This document shows positions 5,484-9,099 of a stretch of 9,099 nt of DNA, piece after piece (positions within the stretch are counted from its first letter, which is position 1; every line of letters begins with the position of its first letter). Below the pieces are notes generated by a model. The model had not been told where the DNA came from. It did no database searches and saw only the letters and a program-made list of their open reading frames with translations. Location of the stretch: contig CAYLZN010000241.1 of the NCBI GenBank assembly GCA_964387935.1, positions 1-9,099 on the forward strand. The letters run 5' to 3'. The position numbers and the translations under genes are program-made. Source of the DNA: CAYLZN01 sp964387935 (GTDB taxonomy: Bacteria; Acidobacteriota; Vicinamibacteria; Vicinamibacterales; JAFNAJ01).

Positions 5484-6698
5484 CTACGTCAGCTTCTGGA
5501 TGAGATCGAAGATCGGCAGGTACATCGAGATGACGATGCCGCCGACGACCACGCCGAGAATGGCGATCATCACGGGCTCGAGGAGCGTGAGCAGGCCGGC
5601 CACGGCCGTGTCCACCTCTTCCTCGTAGAAGTCGGCGATCTTCGACAGCATCATGTCCAGGGCGCCCGTGGTCTCGCCGACGTTGATCATCTGGGTGACC
5701 ATGGGGGGGAACACCTTCGTCTCGGCGAGGGGCGCGGACACCGTCTCGCCGCGCTCGATGCTGGTGCGGGTCTTGAGAATGGCGTCCTCGATGACGGCGT
5801 TCCCGGCGGTCTTCGCCGTGATCTCGAGGCCGTCGAGGATCGGCACCCCGGAGCTGATGAGCGTCGACAGCGTCCGACAGAAGCGCGCCACGGCCACCTT
5901 GCGCAGGATGATCCCGAGCACGGGCAGGCGCAGGGCCAGCCCGTCGATGACTCGCCGTCCCCGATACGTCGCGTAGAACTGCCGGAAGGCGAACGACCCG
6001 GCGATGATCGCGCCGATGAGCATCGGCATCAGCGTGACGAACGAGTTACTGAGCCAGATGACGACACGCGTCGGCATCGGGAGCTGCGCCCCGAGGCCCG
6101 CGAACAACTGCGCGAACGTCGGGATGACCTTCCACAGGATGACGGCGACGACGAGGGCCGCGATCACCAGGACCGCGACGGGGTAGATCATCGCGGACTT
6201 GACCTGGCCCTTCAGCCGGACGTTCTTCTCGATGTAGGTCGCGAGGCGCTTGAGGACGGTGTCGAGGATGCCGCCCGCCTCGCCGGCCGCCACCATGTTG
6301 GTGTAGAGGGCGTCGAAGGCCTTCGGGAACTTCCGCATGGCCTCCGCCAGCGCGGCGCCGCTCTCGACCTCCTCCCGGGTCTTCAGAATGGTCCTCGAGA
6401 AGTTCTTGTCGGGCTCCTGCTTGCCCAGGATGTCCAGGCACTGGACCAGCGGGAGGCCCGCGTCGATCATGACCGAGAACTGCCGCGTGAAGATGGCGAG
6501 GTTCTTCGTCGGGACGCCGCGGGCCCGCGCGAGACTGAAGCCCTTCCCGGCCGTCTTGGCCTTCGCGGGTTCGACCTTCGACACCAGGATCTGCTCACGA
6601 CGGAGCAGCGCAATGGCCGCTTCTGGCGAGTCGGCGACACGCTCCCCCGTGACCACCTGACCCCCGCGCGTACGTCCGGCAAATGCATAGGTCGGCAT
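5484..6698 (-). CDS. pilC: PilC, type IV pilus inner-membrane platform protein
   Basis: 404 aa, the normal PilC length. It belongs to the PilC/GspF family that couples the cytoplasmic PilB and PilT ATPases to pilin insertion and removal in the inner membrane. The N-terminus MPTYAFAGRTRGGQVVTGE is typical. There are two homologous cytoplasmic T2SF domains at about 69-170 and 272-375, each with the FTRQFSVMIDAGLPL or FCRTLSTLISSGVPI type entry and an EAGG/ETTG motif (140-143, 342-345). Membrane segments lie at about 172-192, 219-238 and 375-395. GAGGA-type Shine-Dalgarno sequence sits at 6704-6708, 5 nt before the ATG; AGGAG overlapping the pilT stop (6711-6715) is a second option. It starts 15 nt after pilT and runs to within 3 nt of pilS, so pilT-C-S-R reads as one operon. 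GspF of a type II system is the alternative, but the pilT neighbour argues for PilC. Confidence 0.96.
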   Translation of the reverse strand: MPTYAFAGRTRGGQVVTGERVADSPEAAIALLRREQILVSKVEPAKAKTAGKGFSLARARGVPTKNLAIFTRQFSVMIDAGLPLVQCLDILGKQEPDKNFSRTILKTREEVESGAALAEAMRKFPKAFDALYTNMVAAGEAGGILDTVLKRLATYIEKNVRLKGQVKSAMIYPVAVLVIAALVVAVILWKVIPTFAQLFAGLGAQLPMPTRVVIWLSNSFVTLMPMLIGAIIAGSFAFRQFYATYRGRRVIDGLALRLPVLGIILRKVAVARFCRTLSTLISSGVPILDGLEITAKTAGNAVIEDAILKTRTSIERGETVSAPLAETKVFPPMVTQMINVGETTGALDMMLSKIADFYEEEVDTAVAGLLTLLEPVMIAILGVVVGGIVISMYLPIFDLIQKLT

Positions 6699-6713
6699 GA
6701 TCGTCCTCGACTC

Positions 6714-7832
6714 CTAGCGGCGCATCGTCGGCATGGTCCGGCCAAGGCCGGCCCCGGGCACGACGCCGGTTCCGCGATTGATCATCTCGAGCAGTTCGTC
6801 CTTGAGCGACGAGGCCGCCACCGCGGCCTCGAGCGTGATCTGCCCCGACATGTACAGCGTCGCGAGCGACTGGTTCATCGTCTGCATGCCGAGACGCTCC
6901 TGGCCGGCCTGCATCGAGGAATAGATCTGATGGACCTTGTCGTCGCGAATCAGGTTCCGGATGGCCGGGGTCGGCACGAGGATCTCGAGGCCGACGACGC
7001 GCCCGGCGCCCTTGGCCCGTCGCAGCAGGGTCTGGCAGACGATGCCCTCGAGCACCATGGAGAGCTGCGTGCGAATCTGGCCCTGCTGGTGCGCCGGGAA
7101 CACGTCGATGACGCGGTTGATCGTCTGCGCGGCGGAGTTGGTGTGCAGCGTGGCGAAGGTCAGGTGGCCCGTCTCGGCAATCCGGAGCGCGGCCTCGATG
7201 GTCTCGAGATCCCGCATCTCGCCGATCAGCACGACGTCCGGGTCCTCGCGGAGCGCGGCGCGCAGCGCGGGGCCGAACGAGGTCGTGTCCGAGTGCACCT
7301 CGCGCTGGTTCACGAGGCAGTTCTTGTGCTCGTGGATGTACTCGATCGGGTCCTCGATCGTGAGGATGTGTTCCTTGCGCTCGGTGTTGACCTTGTCGAC
7401 CATCGCCGCGAGCGTGGTGGACTTGCCGCTGCCGGTCGGCCCGGTGACGAGCACCAAGCCCTTCGGGCGCTCGGCGAGCTTGGCGATGACCGGCGGCAGG
7501 CCCAGATCGTGAAACCCGCGGATCCGCTCGGGAATCAGGCGGAACACGGCGGCCACGGCGCCCCGCTGGTTGAACAGGTTGCAGCGGAAGCGCCCCACCC
7601 CGCGCATGCCGAACGAGAAGTCCAGCTCGAGGGTCTCCTCGAACCGTTTCTTCTGCGCGTCCGTGCAGACGCTGTAGGCGAGCTGCTTGGTCTCCGCCGG
7701 CGTGAGCAGCGGCAGGTCGAGCCGTTCGAGCTTGCCGTGCACGCGGACGACCGGCGGCGAGTTGGTGGTGATGTGGAGATCCGAGCCGTCCAGTTCGACG
7801 GTCCTGCGGAGCAGCTCGGGCAAAGTCGGCAT
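6714..7832 (-). CDS. pilT: PilT, type IV pilus retraction ATPase
   Basis: 372 aa. A hexameric cytoplasmic motor that drives pilus disassembly and so twitching motility and DNA uptake. It has an N-terminal PAS-like domain, about 1-110, then the secretion ATPase core: Walker A GPTGSGKST at 131-139, Asp box with TIEDPIEY at 158-165, Walker B DVVLIGEMRD at 199-208 with Glu205, and His box TGHLTFATLHTN with H223 and H230. The PilT-specific AIRNLIRD motif at 290-297 separates it from PilB and from PilU-like paralogues. The C-terminus ends in a Gly/Arg/Met-rich tail (about 353-372). No tetracysteine zinc motif is present, as expected for PilT. AGGAG at 7841-7845 and AGAGG at 7838-7842 support the ATG. 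Separated from pilB by 138 bp with a hairpin and possible promoter, so it may be expressed partly apart from pilB. Confidence 0.97.
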   Translation of the reverse strand: MPTLPELLRRTVELDGSDLHITTNSPPVVRVHGKLERLDLPLLTPAETKQLAYSVCTDAQKKRFEETLELDFSFGMRGVGRFRCNLFNQRGAVAAVFRLIPERIRGFHDLGLPPVIAKLAERPKGLVLVTGPTGSGKSTTLAAMVDKVNTERKEHILTIEDPIEYIHEHKNCLVNQREVHSDTTSFGPALRAALREDPDVVLIGEMRDLETIEAALRIAETGHLTFATLHTNSAAQTINRVIDVFPAHQQGQIRTQLSMVLEGIVCQTLLRRAKGAGRVVGLEILVPTPAIRNLIRDDKVHQIYSSMQAGQERLGMQTMNQSLATLYMSGQITLEAAVAASSLKDELLEMINRGTGVVPGAGLGRTMPTMRR

Positions 7833-7857
7833 GGCAGCCTCTCCTGATCCCGTGGTG

Positions 7858-7877
7858 CCCCGGGCTGGAGCCCGGGG
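7858..7877 (-). promoter_or_regulatory. GC-rich hairpin in the pilB-pilT gap
   Basis: CCCCGGGC (7858-7865) and GCCCGGGG (7870-7877) are perfect complements with a 4-nt loop. The hairpin lies about 12 nt upstream of the pilT Shine-Dalgarno and about 95 nt after the pilB stop. No U-tract follows. It may limit read-through from pilB, block mRNA decay, or sit at the 5' end of a separate pilT transcript if the nearby sigma-54-like motif is used. Confidence 0.5.
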
Positions 7878-7891
7878 TCCCGGAGTTCACT

Positions 7892-7907
7892 ATCAAGGAC
7901 CGTGCCG
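7892..7907 (-). promoter_or_regulatory. Imperfect sigma-54-like motif upstream of pilT
   Basis: The minus strand reads CGGCACGGTCCTTGAT. GGCACG and TTG match the consensus TGGCACG-N4-TTGCW with correct spacing, but the first T is C and the -12 C is A (GG-N10-GA). The predicted start near 7881 would leave a 48-nt leader to pilT beginning with the hairpin at 7858-7877. The -12 mismatch is serious, so this is a weak candidate. Confidence 0.25.
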
Positions 7908-7970
7908 GGCCAGGACCGACACACGCCCCCGGAGAGACAATCGACGCGCTCGGCTCTTTCGTGAGTCGTG

Positions 7971-9099
<1,129 letters not shown>

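Noticed and set aside
4443..7847. Very long plus-strand open frame of 1134 codons
   Set aside because: It runs antisense to pilS, pilC and pilT, which carry clear conserved motifs. Its protein is Arg/Asp/His/Gly-rich low complexity with no recognisable domain, as expected from the third-position GC bias of the opposite strand.

Overview
This window carries the core of a type IV pilus (T4P) motor and pilin locus, all on the minus strand. Transcription therefore runs from the high to the low coordinates: pilB (3' part only), pilT, pilC, pilS, pilR, a 406-bp regulatory gap, a major-pilin gene (pilA), a second paralogous pilin, and the 5' part of a vitamin K epoxide reductase (VKOR) family gene. 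The DNA is GC-rich and nearly every gene has a long antisense shadow ORF. The order pilB-T-C-S-R-A is known from Myxococcus and Geobacter-like bacteria and from Acidobacteriota. The pilins, with the NEAS-IGS--AVNS type motif after the helix, a C-terminal FATNQAG block and a PIQ end, look to me most like soil Acidobacteriota (Vicinamibacteria-like). That assignment is inference from memory, not a search result.

Layout along transcription. 9099-7971: PilB extension ATPase. 7970-7833: a 138-bp gap with a strong hairpin and an imperfect sigma-54-like motif. 7832-6714: PilT retraction ATPase. 6698-5484: PilC platform protein. 5480-3795: PilS membrane sensor kinase. 3798-2323: PilR sigma-54 activator, whose start overlaps the pilS stop as ATGA. 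2322-1917: a non-coding regulatory region holding three copies of a 17-nt palindromic repeat, a cluster of six TGTC cores with nested inverted repeats, a 12-nt direct repeat, a good sigma-54 promoter and an 11-bp hairpin in the predicted pilA leader. 1916-1395: PilA. 1394-1318: a spacer with a perfect 10-bp hairpin. 1317-823: second pilin. 822-685: a spacer with a second sigma-54-like motif. 684-1: VKOR-type membrane protein, entering a probable thioredoxin-like extension at the window edge.

How it fits together. PilS/PilR is the classical two-component pair that switches on pilA through RpoN (sigma-54), and the gap between pilR and pilA contains what that model needs: upstream activator-type sites and a GG-N10-GC promoter. 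PilB and PilT power extension and retraction through the PilC platform. Each pilin has exactly two cysteines, and a periplasmic thiol-oxidation gene sits directly downstream behind its own sigma-54-like motif. The most interesting hypothesis here is therefore a dedicated, co-regulated disulfide-forming enzyme for the pilins. No alignment-complex genes (pilMNOPQ), prepilin peptidase, mobile elements, tRNA/rRNA genes or CRISPR arrays are visible.
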